Source: Gluconobacter potus (lineage in GTDB: Bacteria > Pseudomonadota > Alphaproteobacteria > Acetobacterales > Acetobacteraceae). Taken from it: a stretch of DNA of 64,000 nt. Made by a program: the position numbers and the translations under genes. Positions within the stretch are counted from its first letter, which is position 1. Each line of letters opens with the position of its first letter. The DNA lies in the NCBI RefSeq assembly GCF_015244705.1, contig NZ_JABCQF010000002.1:310001-374000 (forward strand). Direction: 5' to 3'. Shown in pieces: positions 11,921 through 22,396 of the stretch. The notes under the pieces were generated by a model. The model did no database searches. It was not told where the DNA came from and worked only from the letters and a program-made list of their open reading frames with translations.

Positions 11921-13282
11921 ATGTCCTTCATTCCCGATACCGAAGCCGAGGCCCTGAGCGCGCTGTTCTCGCGCCGCTCCGTTCTGGGAGCGACCGCCGC
12001 GGGCGGTCTCCTGGCGACGCCTCTGGTGGCCTTTGCCCAGTCGGGCGCCGCTTCCGGCCCCGGTGAAGCCGAAATCACCGTCGATCAGGCCCGTCAGGAG
12101 CCGATCCCCATCGTTGTTCCGAATTTCGGGGCAGGGCTGGGTGAGCAGATTTCTGGCGTGATTACGTCCGACCTGAACGGAACCGGTCTGTTCAAGGTCA
12201 TGAGCGGCAGTGTGCCGCCGGGCTCCACGCCGGATTTCAGTGCTCTCAAGGCCCAGGGCGCCCGTGCGGCCGTGGCCGGTCAGGCCGTTGGTGCGGGGAG
12301 CGTGCGCGTCGAGATGCGTCTGTGGGACGTGCTCTCCGGACAGCAGCTTCAGGGCACGGCCTATACGGCGTCCAACAGCAACTGGCGCCGGATCGCGCAT
12401 ATCATTGCTGACGTGATCTATGAGCGGATGCTGGGCGAGAAGGGCTATTTTGATACCCGCATCGCCTATATCGCCCGGACCGGTCCGCGCCATCACCAGA
12501 TCACCCGTCTGGCCCTGATGGATCAGGATGGCGCGAACGAGCGTATGCTGACGGGTGGCGAGTGGCTGACACTGACGCCGCGCTTCAACCCGGTGCGCGA
12601 CCAGATTGCGTTCATGTCTTACGCCAATAACCGTCCGCGCGTGTATCTGTTCGATCTGGCGTCAGGTCGGCAGCAGATCCTGGGCGAGTTCGCGGGCATT
12701 TCCTTTGCGCCGCGCTTCTCGCCGACGGGTGGATCGGTCGTGCTGTCCGCCACGCGTGGGGGTGGGTCTGACATCTTCGTTGTCGATCTGGCGTCCCGTG
12801 TGAAACGGCAGATCACCAATTCCAACGGTGCGATCGACACCAGCCCGTGCTTCAGCCCGGATGGCAGTCAGATTGTGTTCAACTCCGACCGTGGCGGCAG
12901 CCCGCAACTCTACATCATGAGCGCGTCCGGCGGTGGAGCAAAGCGGATCTCCTACGGCAGCGGGCAGTACGGTTCGCCAGTCTGGTCGCCGCGTGGGGAT
13001 CTGATCGCCTTTACCCGGATCGGCAGCGGAGGGTTTTCGCTCGGTGTCATGAACCCGGACGGTACGGGTGAGCGTATCCTGACGCAGGGCTTTACGGTGG
13101 ATGGGGCCACGTTCTGCCCGAATGGTCGTGTGCTGGCGTTCTGCCGCCAGAGCGCGTCCGGTGCGGGTGGTGCGGGTTTTGCCTCTGGCATCGGCACGAT
13201 CGATATTACGGGCTTCAACGAGCGTCCGATCCGGATCTCGACGGGTGCGTCCGACCCGGCCTGGTCTCCGCGGAACGGCTGA
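11921..13282 (+). CDS. tolB: Tol-Pal system beta-propeller protein TolB
   Basis: TolB is the periplasmic partner of Pal. The 453-residue protein has an N-terminal alpha/beta domain (to about 190) and a WD40-like beta propeller of PD40 repeats with recurrent blocks such as SPTGGSVVLSATRGG and SPDGSQIVFNSDRGG. The ATG at 11921 follows an AGGAAG ribosome site. The signal peptide is unusual: SRRSVLGATAAGG then a hydrophobic stretch ending in AFA resembles a twin-arginine (Tat) signal rather than a plain Sec signal. It is followed by a strong terminator-like hairpin, so pal is expressed separately. Confidence 0.95.
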   Translation: MSFIPDTEAEALSALFSRRSVLGATAAGGLLATPLVAFAQSGAASGPGEAEITVDQARQEPIPIVVPNFGAGLGEQISGVITSDLNGTGLFKVMSGSVPPGSTPDFSALKAQGARAAVAGQAVGAGSVRVEMRLWDVLSGQQLQGTAYTASNSNWRRIAHIIADVIYERMLGEKGYFDTRIAYIARTGPRHHQITRLALMDQDGANERMLTGGEWLTLTPRFNPVRDQIAFMSYANNRPRVYLFDLASGRQQILGEFAGISFAPRFSPTGGSVVLSATRGGGSDIFVVDLASRVKRQITNSNGAIDTSPCFSPDGSQIVFNSDRGGSPQLYIMSASGGGAKRISYGSGQYGSPVWSPRGDLIAFTRIGSGGFSLGVMNPDGTGERILTQGFTVDGATFCPNGRVLAFCRQSASGAGGAGFASGIGTIDITGFNERPIRISTGASDPAWSPRNG

Positions 13283-13291
13283 GGTCAGGCT

Positions 13292-13322
13292 CCGCGCTTT
13301 CGATTGGAAAGCGCGGATTTTC
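13292..13322 (+). terminator. Rho-independent terminator after tolB
   Basis: A perfect 10-bp stem (CCGCGCTTTC with GAAAGCGCGG, 13292-13301 and 13307-13316) closes a five-base loop and is followed by ATTTTC. It starts nine bases after the tolB stop codon. Confidence 0.75.
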
Positions 13323-13593
13323 AGGGGTGAAAACCCCCATATCCCAGAGTCCCGTTGCCGTGCTGATTCGGTCTGTGGCCGTCAGGGCCTCGTGGACCAG
13401 CTTCCGATGCTACGCCTGCAGCGCTTGGCTGCCACGCGGGCAGCGCATGTATCCAAACTGCAAAACTTCAATGCTGAGACAAATATGGCGGAATTCTGCC
13501 ACATTCGTCAGAGTTAGTGTGACATTTCTGCCGAGTTTTGTGGTTCCGAAACTGAATCGAACTTTTCGGCCTTAACCCGCGTTAAGACGACAC

Positions 13594-13623
13594 TTGACCC
13601 ATGATTTGAGTCATGAGTATGGG
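13594..13623 (+). promoter_or_regulatory. Putative pal promoter with flanking palindromes
   Basis: TTGACC at 13594-13599 and TATGGG at 13618-13623 are separated by 18 bases. A perfect palindrome (CTTAAC-CCGC-GTTAAG) lies directly upstream at 13571-13586, and a CATGA/TCATG inverted repeat lies in the spacer. The -10 element is poor, so this is a tentative call. Confidence 0.3.
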
Positions 13624-13769
13624 CGCTTATGGCCACTGGTTTTCAGGCACGGCAGACAGGGATCGAAACCGACTCCTGCTTGTTCCGGTCTGGGAAGAAG
13701 TGGTCCGGGATAACGCGGCATTTTCCGCATTCGGTTCCAGATGTGGGGCCGTTCTCAGGATTGAGACAC

Positions 13770-14249
13770 ATGAAGTTCAAGGTATTTGGCGCGCTTGGTC
13801 TGGCGCTTGTTCTCGCAGCCTGTTCCAACGGCAACACCAACAAGGGTGACAGCAATGGCGCTGGCGCCGTCGCTCAGGAAGCCGGCCCGACGCCCGGCAG
13901 CGAAGCCGATCTGGTCGCCAATGTCGGCGATCGCGTCTTCTACGAGCTGAACCAGTCCCAGCTTTCTGAAGAAGCCCGCGCAACGCTGGACAAGCAGGTT
14001 GCCTGGCTTGCCAAGTACCCGCAGGTCAGCATCCAGGTTGCTGGCAACTGCGATGACCGCGGCACGGAAGAGTACAACATTGCTCTCGGCCAGCGTCGTG
14101 CAAACGCAGCCCGCGACTACCTGGTCGCCAAGGGTGTGAGCGCTTCGCGCATCACCACGATCTCCTACGGCAAGGACCGTCCGACCGCCGATGGCGATGA
14201 CGAGCAGTCCTGGGCCCAGAACCGTAACGCCATCACGTCTGTTCGCTGA
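13770..14249 (+). CDS. pal: Peptidoglycan-associated lipoprotein Pal
   Basis: Pal tethers the outer membrane to peptidoglycan and cycles with TolB and TolA during constriction. The start at 13770 gives a 159-residue precursor with a lipobox LVLAAC; Cys18 or so is the lipidation site. The OmpA-like domain covers about residues 50-159, with the peptidoglycan-binding region (CDDRGTEEYN and LGQRRANAARDYL) intact. The usual GHADERG block reads GNCDDRG, so an extra Cys is present in the binding loop. It is separated from tolB by 487 bases and flanked by terminators, so it is probably monocistronic. Confidence 0.94.
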   Translation: MKFKVFGALGLALVLAACSNGNTNKGDSNGAGAVAQEAGPTPGSEADLVANVGDRVFYELNQSQLSEEARATLDKQVAWLAKYPQVSIQVAGNCDDRGTEEYNIALGQRRANAARDYLVAKGVSASRITTISYGKDRPTADGDDEQSWAQNRNAITSVR

Positions 14250-14285
14250 ACCGACGTTTCAGGCCTGACGAACTGGGATGATGAG

Positions 14286-14320
14286 CGGCCGGGGGATTAT
14301 CCCCCGGCCGTTTCTGTTTT
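14286..14320 (+). terminator. Rho-independent terminator after pal
   Basis: A perfect 10-bp GC stem (CGGCCGGGGG with CCCCCGGCCG) closes an ATTAT loop and is followed by TTTCTGTTTT. It is the strongest terminator in this cluster and separates pal from cpoB. Confidence 0.9.
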
Positions 14321-14392
14321 ATGACTGGGCCATGTCGCACGCGAGACCTGCCTGCGTGCCCGTGACCGTGAGTTTGTCTCAGGAGATCCGTT

Positions 14393-15259
14393 ATGGTGCT
14401 GTCCCGTTCCCTGCGTGCCGTCTTTCTGGGCACGGCTCTTTCCGTTCTGTCGCCCGTCGTTCCGGTGCTGGCTCAGGATGCCCCTGACAGCGGGGAAATT
14501 TCTTCACGCGAAGCCATTGCCCTGCAGGACCAGATCGCATCCCTGCGCCAGCAGCTTTCTCAGGTTCAGAATGGTGGCGGTCTCGCTGCGCCAAGTGCGA
14601 CGGCGGCTCCGCAGGTTTCGGCCGCAGACGGCAATCTGACGGCGCAGCTTCTGGAGCGTGTTTCGGCTCTGGAAGAACAGAACCGCCAGATGCGGGGGGA
14701 GTTGGATCAGCTCAGCAATTCCGTCCGGGATAATCAGGCCAGCGTGTCCAAGCAGATTTCGGACATGCAGTTCGCGTCCCAGAACGGGGGCGGATCACCG
14801 GCCCCAGCTCCTGCCAAGGCCGCCACCGAGGAAAAGGCCTCTGCCCCTGCTGCCGAGGCTGCCGAGCAGCCGAAGACGGCTCTGGATGCCCTGAAGGCCG
14901 GTAACGCCTCCCTGCATTCCGGCAATTACACGGATGCGGAAAGCAATGCCCGCTTCGCTATCAAGACGGCGCATAGCGTGTCGGGCAAGATGGATGCGCA
15001 GTTCCTGCTGGCCCAGTCCCTGGCAGGGCAGAAGCAGTACCGTCAGTCCGCCGTTGCCTATTACGATGCCTATACCAAGGCGCCCAAATCCCTGAAGGCT
15101 CAGGACTCTCTGCTTGGCGTAGCGGCATCGATGCTGGCGCTCGGGGATAAAGGATCGGCCTGTCAGGCGCTGGACAAGCTCAAGACCGAGTTCCCTGCGC
15201 CCGCGCCGCGTGTGAAGACGGCCGAGACGACATTCCGGAGCCGTGCCGCCTGTCACTGA
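14393..15259 (+). CDS. cpoB: Cell-division coordinator CpoB (Tol-Pal system protein YbgF)
   Basis: CpoB is a periplasmic protein that couples Tol-Pal activity to peptidoglycan synthesis at the septum. The 288-residue precursor has a signal peptide ending at VLAQ (about residue 26) and a coiled coil (about 40-110, with regular Leu/Gln heptads such as [19 protein letters not shown]). An Ala/Pro linker is followed by TPR-like repeats (about 160-288, [20 protein letters not shown] onward). An AGGAGA ribosome site precedes the ATG. It lies downstream of the pal terminator, so it needs its own promoter or read-through. Confidence 0.88.
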   Translation: MVLSRSLRAVFLGTALSVLSPVVPVLAQDAPDSGEISSREAIALQDQIASLRQQLSQVQNGGGLAAPSATAAPQVSAADGNLTAQLLERVSALEEQNRQMRGELDQLSNSVRDNQASVSKQISDMQFASQNGGGSPAPAPAKAATEEKASAPAAEAAEQPKTALDALKAGNASLHSGNYTDAESNARFAIKTAHSVSGKMDAQFLLAQSLAGQKQYRQSAVAYYDAYTKAPKSLKAQDSLLGVAASMLALGDKGSACQALDKLKTEFPAPAPRVKTAETTFRSRAACH

Positions 15260-15267
15260 GCGATGTC

Positions 15268-16518
15268 TTGCTGAGTTCGGGGATGGCGCATCCAGTCGGG
15301 GAGCAGGAGTTTGCCGACCGGATGGCCGGGTTTGGTCCGTGGCCACCCGATATCGATGACGCACCGGTCGGGCTGGCTGTCTCGGGGGGCGCCGATTCCG
15401 TGGCGCTCGCGTTTCTGGCCCGTCGCTGGCGGCGGAATGTTGTGGCGTTCGTCGTGGATCATGCCTTACGTCCTGAGTCTGCTGCCGAAGCGCAGCTGAC
15501 GGTTTGTCGTCTTGCCGCGATGAGTGTGAAGGCCCGGCTTCTGACGCTTGTGCCGTTTCCGAAAGGCCGGATGCAGGAGCGCGCGCGTCAGGCCCGGTTC
15601 GAGGCTCTTGAGGCGGCCTGTGTTTCGGAAGGCTGTCTGGATCTGCTGGTTGCACATCATGCCGGCGATCAGGACGAGACGGTGTGGATGCGGCATCTGC
15701 GGGCGAGCGGCCCTCTGGGGCTGAGCGGCATCCAGCCTGTTTCCGTTCGCGGACGTATCCGACTGATCCGGCCGCTTCTTGCGTTTCCCACAGCGCGTCT
15801 GCGCCTGACTCTGCAAGCGGAAAACCTGCCCTGGATCGAGGACCCGTCGAACGCCAACCGGCGTTTCGAGCGGGTTCGTCTGCGGCAGGATCTGACGCCG
15901 GAGCAGAGACAGGAAGCCCGTGCTCTGCACCAGGATGCCCTACAGGAACGTCAGCGCCTTGAGGCGGAACTGGCGGGACAGCTTGGGCGCCATGCCGTCT
16001 GGTATCCGCAGGGCTGGGTTTTTCTCGGGCAGGAGGGAGTGGACGAAGAAGCCCTGTCAGTTCTGATCCGGCTGGTTTCGGGAAATCCCTATCGTCCGGC
16101 GCGTGAGGCTGTGCGGACCCTGATGACACAGGGATATGGAACGCTGTCAGGGGTTCAGGTCCGGCCGGCGGGGCGCTTCGGGGACGGGATCATTCTGGTG
16201 CGGGAGGAAAGGGCGCTTGGTCCGGCCGTTCCTGCGAAGGCCGCAGTGCTCTGGGATGGACGCTGGCGTCTTCTGACCGCCGATCTTCCGCAGGGGAGTC
16301 TGATCGGGCCGCTGGGGGATGCCGTTCACGCGCTGGATCTGCGCAGGCTGGGCATGCCTTATGCGGCTGCCCGCTGTCTTCCGGGCGTGTGGCATGAGGG
16401 GCGACTGGTTTTGGGGCCGCGTCTGGGGGAGAGGGCCAAGGGCGAAATTGCCGGTGAGGCGGATTTTGTCTGGTCGTCCGGCGTTCCTGCGACGGGGGAA
16501 AATCATTTCAGGACGTAA
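15268..16518 (+). CDS. tilS: tRNA(Ile)-lysidine synthetase TilS
   Basis: TilS converts C34 of the CAU-anticodon isoleucine tRNA to lysidine, changing its codon from AUG to AUA. The PP-loop ATP motif SGGADS is at residues 39-44, and the [13 protein letters not shown] block (about 131-143) is typical. The protein has 416 residues if started at TTG 15268; an ATG at 15283 would remove five residues and is equally possible. It follows cpoB by eight bases. The C-terminal third is weakly conserved, as usual for alphaproteobacterial TilS. Confidence 0.92.
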   Translation: MLSSGMAHPVGEQEFADRMAGFGPWPPDIDDAPVGLAVSGGADSVALAFLARRWRRNVVAFVVDHALRPESAAEAQLTVCRLAAMSVKARLLTLVPFPKGRMQERARQARFEALEAACVSEGCLDLLVAHHAGDQDETVWMRHLRASGPLGLSGIQPVSVRGRIRLIRPLLAFPTARLRLTLQAENLPWIEDPSNANRRFERVRLRQDLTPEQRQEARALHQDALQERQRLEAELAGQLGRHAVWYPQGWVFLGQEGVDEEALSVLIRLVSGNPYRPAREAVRTLMTQGYGTLSGVQVRPAGRFGDGIILVREERALGPAVPAKAAVLWDGRWRLLTADLPQGSLIGPLGDAVHALDLRRLGMPYAAARCLPGVWHEGRLVLGPRLGERAKGEIAGEADFVWSSGVPATGENHFRT

Positions 16519-16529
16519 AAAGCGCTTCA

Positions 16530-16550
16530 AAAACGCAAGAAATGCGTTTT
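16530..16550 (+). terminator. Hairpin after tilS
   Basis: A perfect 8-bp stem (AAAACGCA with TGCGTTTT) closes a five-base AGAAA loop 11 bases after the tilS stop. The T run forms the 3' arm, so it could end transcription before ftsH. Confidence 0.55.
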
Positions 16551-16689
16551 CCTGCCCCCGATGGGGTAGGATCGTGGACGCGGAGGCTTATGTTATGAAG
16601 TCAACGCAGAATGTGACCGGTCGGCCAGTTGTGACGGGGGTTCCCGGACCGCATCTGACGGAACAGTCTGAAGGACGACAGAGAGCGAG

Positions 16690-18594
<1,905 letters not shown>

Positions 18595-18617
18595 TCAGGC
18601 AGCCAATCGCACCAACG

Positions 18618-18656
18618 GGCGCGTCATCGGGATATTTCCCGGTGCCGCGCCTTTTT
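18618..18656 (+). terminator. Rho-independent terminator after ftsH
   Basis: The outer stem GGCGCG/CGCGCC (18618-18623 and 18646-18651) encloses a second CGGG/CCCG pairing and is followed directly by five T residues. It lies between the ftsH stop and the glmM start. Confidence 0.75.
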
Positions 18657-18687
18657 CATTTCTGGCAGACAGGCAGGATTCTTCATT

Positions 18688-20046
18688 ATGGCCACCAAAA
18701 GGTCTCTGTTCGGTACTGATGGCATCCGGGGAACGGCCAATACCGCGCCCATGACGGTCGAGATCGCACAGAGACTGGGGCAGGCGGCCGGCCTGTATTT
18801 CATGCGCAGCCAGAACCGCCGGCATAGCGTCGTGCTCGGCAAGGATACGCGTCTTTCGGGCTATATGCTGGAATGTGCCCTGGTTGCGGGCTTCCTGTCG
18901 GCCGGGATGGACGTCATTCTGGTCGGACCGCTACCCACGCCTGCCATTGCCATGCTGACGCGCTCTCTCCGGGCGGATCTGGGGGTGATGGTCTCGGCAT
19001 CGCACAACCCCTTTACCGACAACGGCATCAAACTGTTCGGACCGGACGGTTTCAAGCTTTCTGACGAGGTGGAAGGCGAGATCGAGGACCTGATGTCGCA
19101 GGACCTCTCCGCACGCTTGGCGTCACCGGCGCAGATTGGCCGGGCGTCACGTCTGACGGATGCGGCCGGACGGTATATCGAGAATGCGAAGGCCTCTTTT
19201 CCGCGGGGTCTGCGGCTGGATGGCTTGAAGATTGTCATCGACTGTGCCAACGGCTCGGCCTATCGCGTGGCGCCCACGGCCCTGTGGGAGCTTGGTGCGG
19301 AAGTCATCAAGATCGGCTGTTCGCCTGATGGGCTGAACATCAATGACGGCGTGGGGTCAACGCATCCTGAAACGCTGTGTGCAGCCGTCAGGGAGCATGG
19401 GGCGGATTTCGGTATTGCGCTGGATGGTGATGCGGACCGTGTCCTGATTGCAGATGAGAACGGCAATCTTGTCGACGGGGACCAGATCATCGGTCTGATT
19501 GCAGCCTTCTGGAAGCAGCATGACCGGTTGCGGGGCAATACGGTGGTGACGACCGTCATGTCCAATATGGGGCTGGAAAAGGCCCTGGCGGAGAATGGTC
19601 TCGAACTTCAGCGCACGGCGGTTGGTGATCGCTATGTCGTGGAACGGATGCGGGAAATCGGGGCCAATCTGGGCGGCGAGCAGTCCGGTCACATGGTCCT
19701 GTCGGACTATGCCACCACGGGCGATGGTCTGATTGCGGCATTGCAGGTCCTGGCAGTGTCCGTCGAGACCAAGCGGCCTGCCAGCGAGATCTGCCGTTTC
19801 TTCACGCCCTATCCGCAGCTTCTGAAAAATGTCCGTTATTCAGGGACCAGCCCGATGAGTAGCCCCGATCTCGCTGCGGCCAAGGCCTGGGCGGATGAGC
19901 GGCTGGCCGGAAGTGGTCGTCTTGTCCTGCGGGCGAGCGGGACTGAACCGCTGATCCGTGTCATGGCCGAAGCGCAGGATGAAGCGCTGGTGCATGAAGT
20001 CGTGGACCATGTCTGTGATGTCATCCGCGCGATCGCGCACGCTTGA
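18688..20046 (+). CDS. glmM: Phosphoglucosamine mutase GlmM
   Basis: GlmM interconverts glucosamine 6-phosphate and glucosamine 1-phosphate, feeding UDP-GlcNAc synthesis for peptidoglycan and lipid A. The 452-residue protein has the phosphoserine loop VSASHNP with the active Ser at 105, the metal-binding DGDADR block (about 247-252), the sugar-recognition GEQSGH (about 330-335) and the phosphate-binding [12 protein letters not shown] near the C-terminus. The ATG at 18688 is preceded by a spaced CAGGATTC. It is followed by a convergent gene, ctrA. Confidence 0.97.
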
Positions 20047-20063
20047 CACCGTCGGATCGTGAA

Positions 20064-20084
20064 CGGGGAGCTGTCTGATCCCCG
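20064..20084. terminator. Hairpin between convergent glmM and ctrA
   Basis: A 6-bp stem CGGGGA/TCCCCG closes a nine-base loop in the 47-base gap between the two convergent stops. There is no clear T run on either strand, so activity as a terminator is uncertain. Confidence 0.35.
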
Positions 20085-20093
20085 GAGGGTGGT

Positions 20094-20837
20094 TCAGATG
20101 GCCGCGACGGTTGCGGGAACGCTGTTTCTGGAAATAGCATCAGTTGCGGCAGGAATTTCCGCGGTGTCGTCTTCGCGCAGGATGTAGCCGCGTCCCCAGA
20201 CGGTCGCGATCAGGTTTCCCGCGCCGACATTCTGGAGTTTGCGACGCAGCTTGCAGATGAAGACGTCGATGATCTTCATTTCCGGCTCGTCAATGCCGCC
20301 ATAAAGGTGGTTGAGAAACGCGTCCTTGGTCAGGACGGATCCCTTGCGGATCACCAGCAGTTCCAGAATAGCATATTCCTTGCCCGTCAGGTGCAGCGGA
20401 GCGCCGTCAACGGTGACGTTCTTGCCGTTCAGATCCAGTTCCAGATTGCCGACGCGAAGCTTGGGCTCGGCAAAGCCACGGGAGCGCCGCATGACGGCCT
20501 GCAGACGGGCGACCAGTTCGCCGGCGTCGTAAGGCTTGGTCATGTAGTCGTCCGCGCCCATGGAGAAGGCCCGGATTTTTGCCTGGGGCCGCAGCAGGGC
20601 GGACAGGACAAGAATGGGCGTCGTGATACGCGCGGCCCGGGCGCGGCGAATGACTTCGTAGCCTTCAAGATCGTTCAGCATCAGTTCGAGCACCACCACA
20701 TCGTAGTCGTAGTGGCGAAGCATCTCGATGGCCTCTTCGCCAGACGGCGTGTGATCCACGGTGAAAGACGCGGTCCGCAGGATCTGGGACAGTGTGGCGG
20801 CGGCTGACTGATCGCTGTCGACAAGAAGGATACGCAT
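20094..20837 (-). CDS. ctrA: CtrA-family response regulator with Glu in place of the phosphoacceptor Asp
   Basis: This is an OmpR-type regulator of 247 residues that matches Caulobacter CtrA closely in the DNA-binding half: LTGKEYAILELL, the LTKDAFLNHLYGG block and KIIDVFICKLRRKLQ. CtrA controls cell-cycle, division and flagellar genes in alphaproteobacteria. The receiver is odd. Residue 51, which in Caulobacter CtrA is the phosphorylated Asp, is Glu (codon GAA at 20687-20685, in VVVLELML). The acidic pair at the start of the receiver, Glu7-Asp8 in Caulobacter, is Asp7-Ser8 here. The Lys of MTKP and the Ser of VLSALL remain. I start at ATG 20837, where the receiver begins. It is divergent from fliI, consistent with flagellar control. 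Confidence 0.9.
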   Translation of the reverse strand: MRILLVDSDQSAAATLSQILRTASFTVDHTPSGEEAIEMLRHYDYDVVVLELMLNDLEGYEVIRRARAARITTPILVLSALLRPQAKIRAFSMGADDYMTKPYDAGELVARLQAVMRRSRGFAEPKLRVGNLELDLNGKNVTVDGAPLHLTGKEYAILELLVIRKGSVLTKDAFLNHLYGGIDEPEMKIIDVFICKLRRKLQNVGAGNLIATVWGRGYILREDDTAEIPAATDAISRNSVPATVAAI

Positions 20838-20950
20838 TTTTTCAACTCCCGGCTTGGTGAAGCAATGGTTACTACTCAAGGTTGTGACTGTCGATAGATA
20901 TGGATCAAAAATCGTAAAATTGTCATTATTTTTCTCGTCAGAGGGGAACG

Positions 20951-20965
20951 TTAGCGTTCTCTTAA
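20951..20965. promoter_or_regulatory. Near-consensus CtrA binding site (TTAG-N7-TTAA)
   Basis: TTAG at 20951-20954 and TTAA at 20962-20965 are separated by exactly seven bases, one mismatch from the CtrA consensus TTAA-N7-TTAA. The site lies in the 190-base region between the divergent ctrA and fliI starts, where autoregulation or flagellar regulation would act. Confidence 0.45.
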
Positions 20966-21027
20966 GGGTATGGCTGTAGGGTTGAAAGATCGGAATAATC
21001 CGCAGGAAACGGTCAGAAACTGCCATT

Positions 21028-22383
21028 ATGGACGACTACGACGCACTGCTTGAAAGGCTTTCGAACCTCACCTGCGACTGGGTTGTAGGAAGCGTTAAAG
21101 ACGTTATCGGTCTCTGCCTGACCGTTATCGGACTCGAAGGTTTCATTACGATTGGGGACCGAGTCGCGGTGAAGGCACGTGACGGAAGAGTTGTGCAATC
21201 CGAGGTTGTGGGCTTTCAGGGCGATGTCGCGCGGCTCATGTCCTTCGGGCCTCTGGACGGAATTGGTCCGGGCTGTGAGGCCAAGATTCCGCTGAACCGT
21301 CATGATGGTGGCCTTGGCGTCAATGAAAGCTGGCTGGGCCGCGTGCTGGATCCGCTGGGACAGCCGATCGACGGGAAGGGGCCTCTGTTTCCGTCGTTTG
21401 AGCGGCAGCCGGTCCAGTGTCCTCCGCCCAATGCCGCAAGCCGGGCGCGGCTTGGCGAGCGTATCGACCTCGGGGTCCGAGCGCTTGATACTTTCACGAC
21501 GTGCCGGCACGGACAAAGGCTGGGGCTTTTCGCGGGGTCGGGTGTCGGGAAATCGACATTGCTGTCCATGCTCGCCCGGGGCGCGGACTGTGATGTCGCC
21601 GTGATCTCGCTTGTGGGTGAGCGTGGACGCGAGGTGCGGGAGTTCATCGAGGATGATCTCGGACCGGAAGGGCTGGCGCGGAGTGTGCTGGTGATTGCGA
21701 CTTCGGATTCCCCCCCGCTGATGCGTCGCGAAGCCGCCCTGTCCGCCATGGCCATCGCGGAATATTTCCGGAACCAGGGCAAATCGGTCCTGCTGCTGAT
21801 GGACAGCGTGACGCGGTTCTGCATGGCGCTGCGTGAAATCGGTCTGTCAGCCGGAGAGCCGCCTGCGACACGGGGATATCCGCCTTCGGTGTTTGCCGAA
21901 CTGCCGCGTCTTCTGGAGCGGGCAGGCCCTGGCTATGCCGATCAGGGGATGATCACGGCGCTTTTCACGGTTCTCGTGGAAGGGGACGACCAGAATGAGC
22001 CGGTTGCGGATGCCGTGCGTGGTATTCTGGACGGGCATATTATCTTGGATCGCAAGATTGGTGAGCAGGGGCGGTATCCTGCCATTGATGTTCTGCGCTC
22101 TCTGTCGCGCGCGGTTCCGGGATGTAATTCACCCGAAGAAAACGCCCTCACGCAGCGTGCGCGTGCCGCGATGGCGACCTATCAGCGGATGGCGGACATG
22201 ATCCGGCTGGGGGCCTACAAGCCCGGAACGGATCGCGAGGTGGACGAGGCCATTGCCCTGATGCCGAAGCTGAATGCATTCCTGTCTCAGGGACGAAATG
22301 AACGCTCCACGCGCGCGGAGGCCTTTGAACAGCTGGCACAGATCATGCAGCCGCCGCAGAACGTCCCCCCGAATAAATCGTAA
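21028..22383 (+). CDS. fliI: Flagellum-specific ATP synthase FliI
   Basis: FliI is the F1-beta-like hexameric ATPase of the flagellar type III export apparatus. In the 451-residue protein Walker A (AGSGVGKST) is at 169-177, followed by the VISLVGERGREVREF block and Walker B (VLLLMDSVTRF); the signature segment RAVPGCNSPEENALT is in the C-terminal part. The N-terminus is short. The gene lies directly opposite ctrA and is followed after 13 bases by fliJ. No other flagellar genes are in the window. Confidence 0.95.
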   Translation: MDDYDALLERLSNLTCDWVVGSVKDVIGLCLTVIGLEGFITIGDRVAVKARDGRVVQSEVVGFQGDVARLMSFGPLDGIGPGCEAKIPLNRHDGGLGVNESWLGRVLDPLGQPIDGKGPLFPSFERQPVQCPPPNAASRARLGERIDLGVRALDTFTTCRHGQRLGLFAGSGVGKSTLLSMLARGADCDVAVISLVGERGREVREFIEDDLGPEGLARSVLVIATSDSPPLMRREAALSAMAIAEYFRNQGKSVLLLMDSVTRFCMALREIGLSAGEPPATRGYPPSVFAELPRLLERAGPGYADQGMITALFTVLVEGDDQNEPVADAVRGILDGHIILDRKIGEQGRYPAIDVLRSLSRAVPGCNSPEENALTQRARAAMATYQRMADMIRLGAYKPGTDREVDEAIALMPKLNAFLSQGRNERSTRAEAFEQLAQIMQPPQNVPPNKS

Positions 22384-22396
22384 AGGAGCTCACATA

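Larger units (their letters stand above)
13283..13769. other. Long tolB-pal intergenic region
   Basis: These 487 bases hold no convincing gene; the open frames present lack family resemblance or good ribosome sites. They contain, in order, the tolB terminator hairpin (13292-13316), a second small hairpin GGGGT-GAAA-ACCCC (13324-13337), an imperfect palindrome GGCGGAATTCTGCC (13487-13500), a perfect palindrome with arms CTTAAC/GTTAAG (13571-13586), and a promoter-like element at 13594-13623. The stretch from about 13440 to 13600 is AT-richer than its surroundings. It probably carries the pal promoter and its operators. Confidence 0.55.

Noticed and set aside
13327-13575. Possible 82-residue gene in the tolB-pal gap
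   Set aside because: It has no family resemblance, no good ribosome site and atypical composition, and the region has features of regulatory DNA.
13571-13586. CtrA box upstream of pal (TTAA-N6-TTAA)
   Set aside because: The spacing is six instead of seven bases, so I list it only as a palindrome.
16556-16566. CCCCGATGGGG before ftsH as a heat-shock (RpoH) -10 element
   Set aside because: No matching CTTG-type -35 element lies at the right distance.
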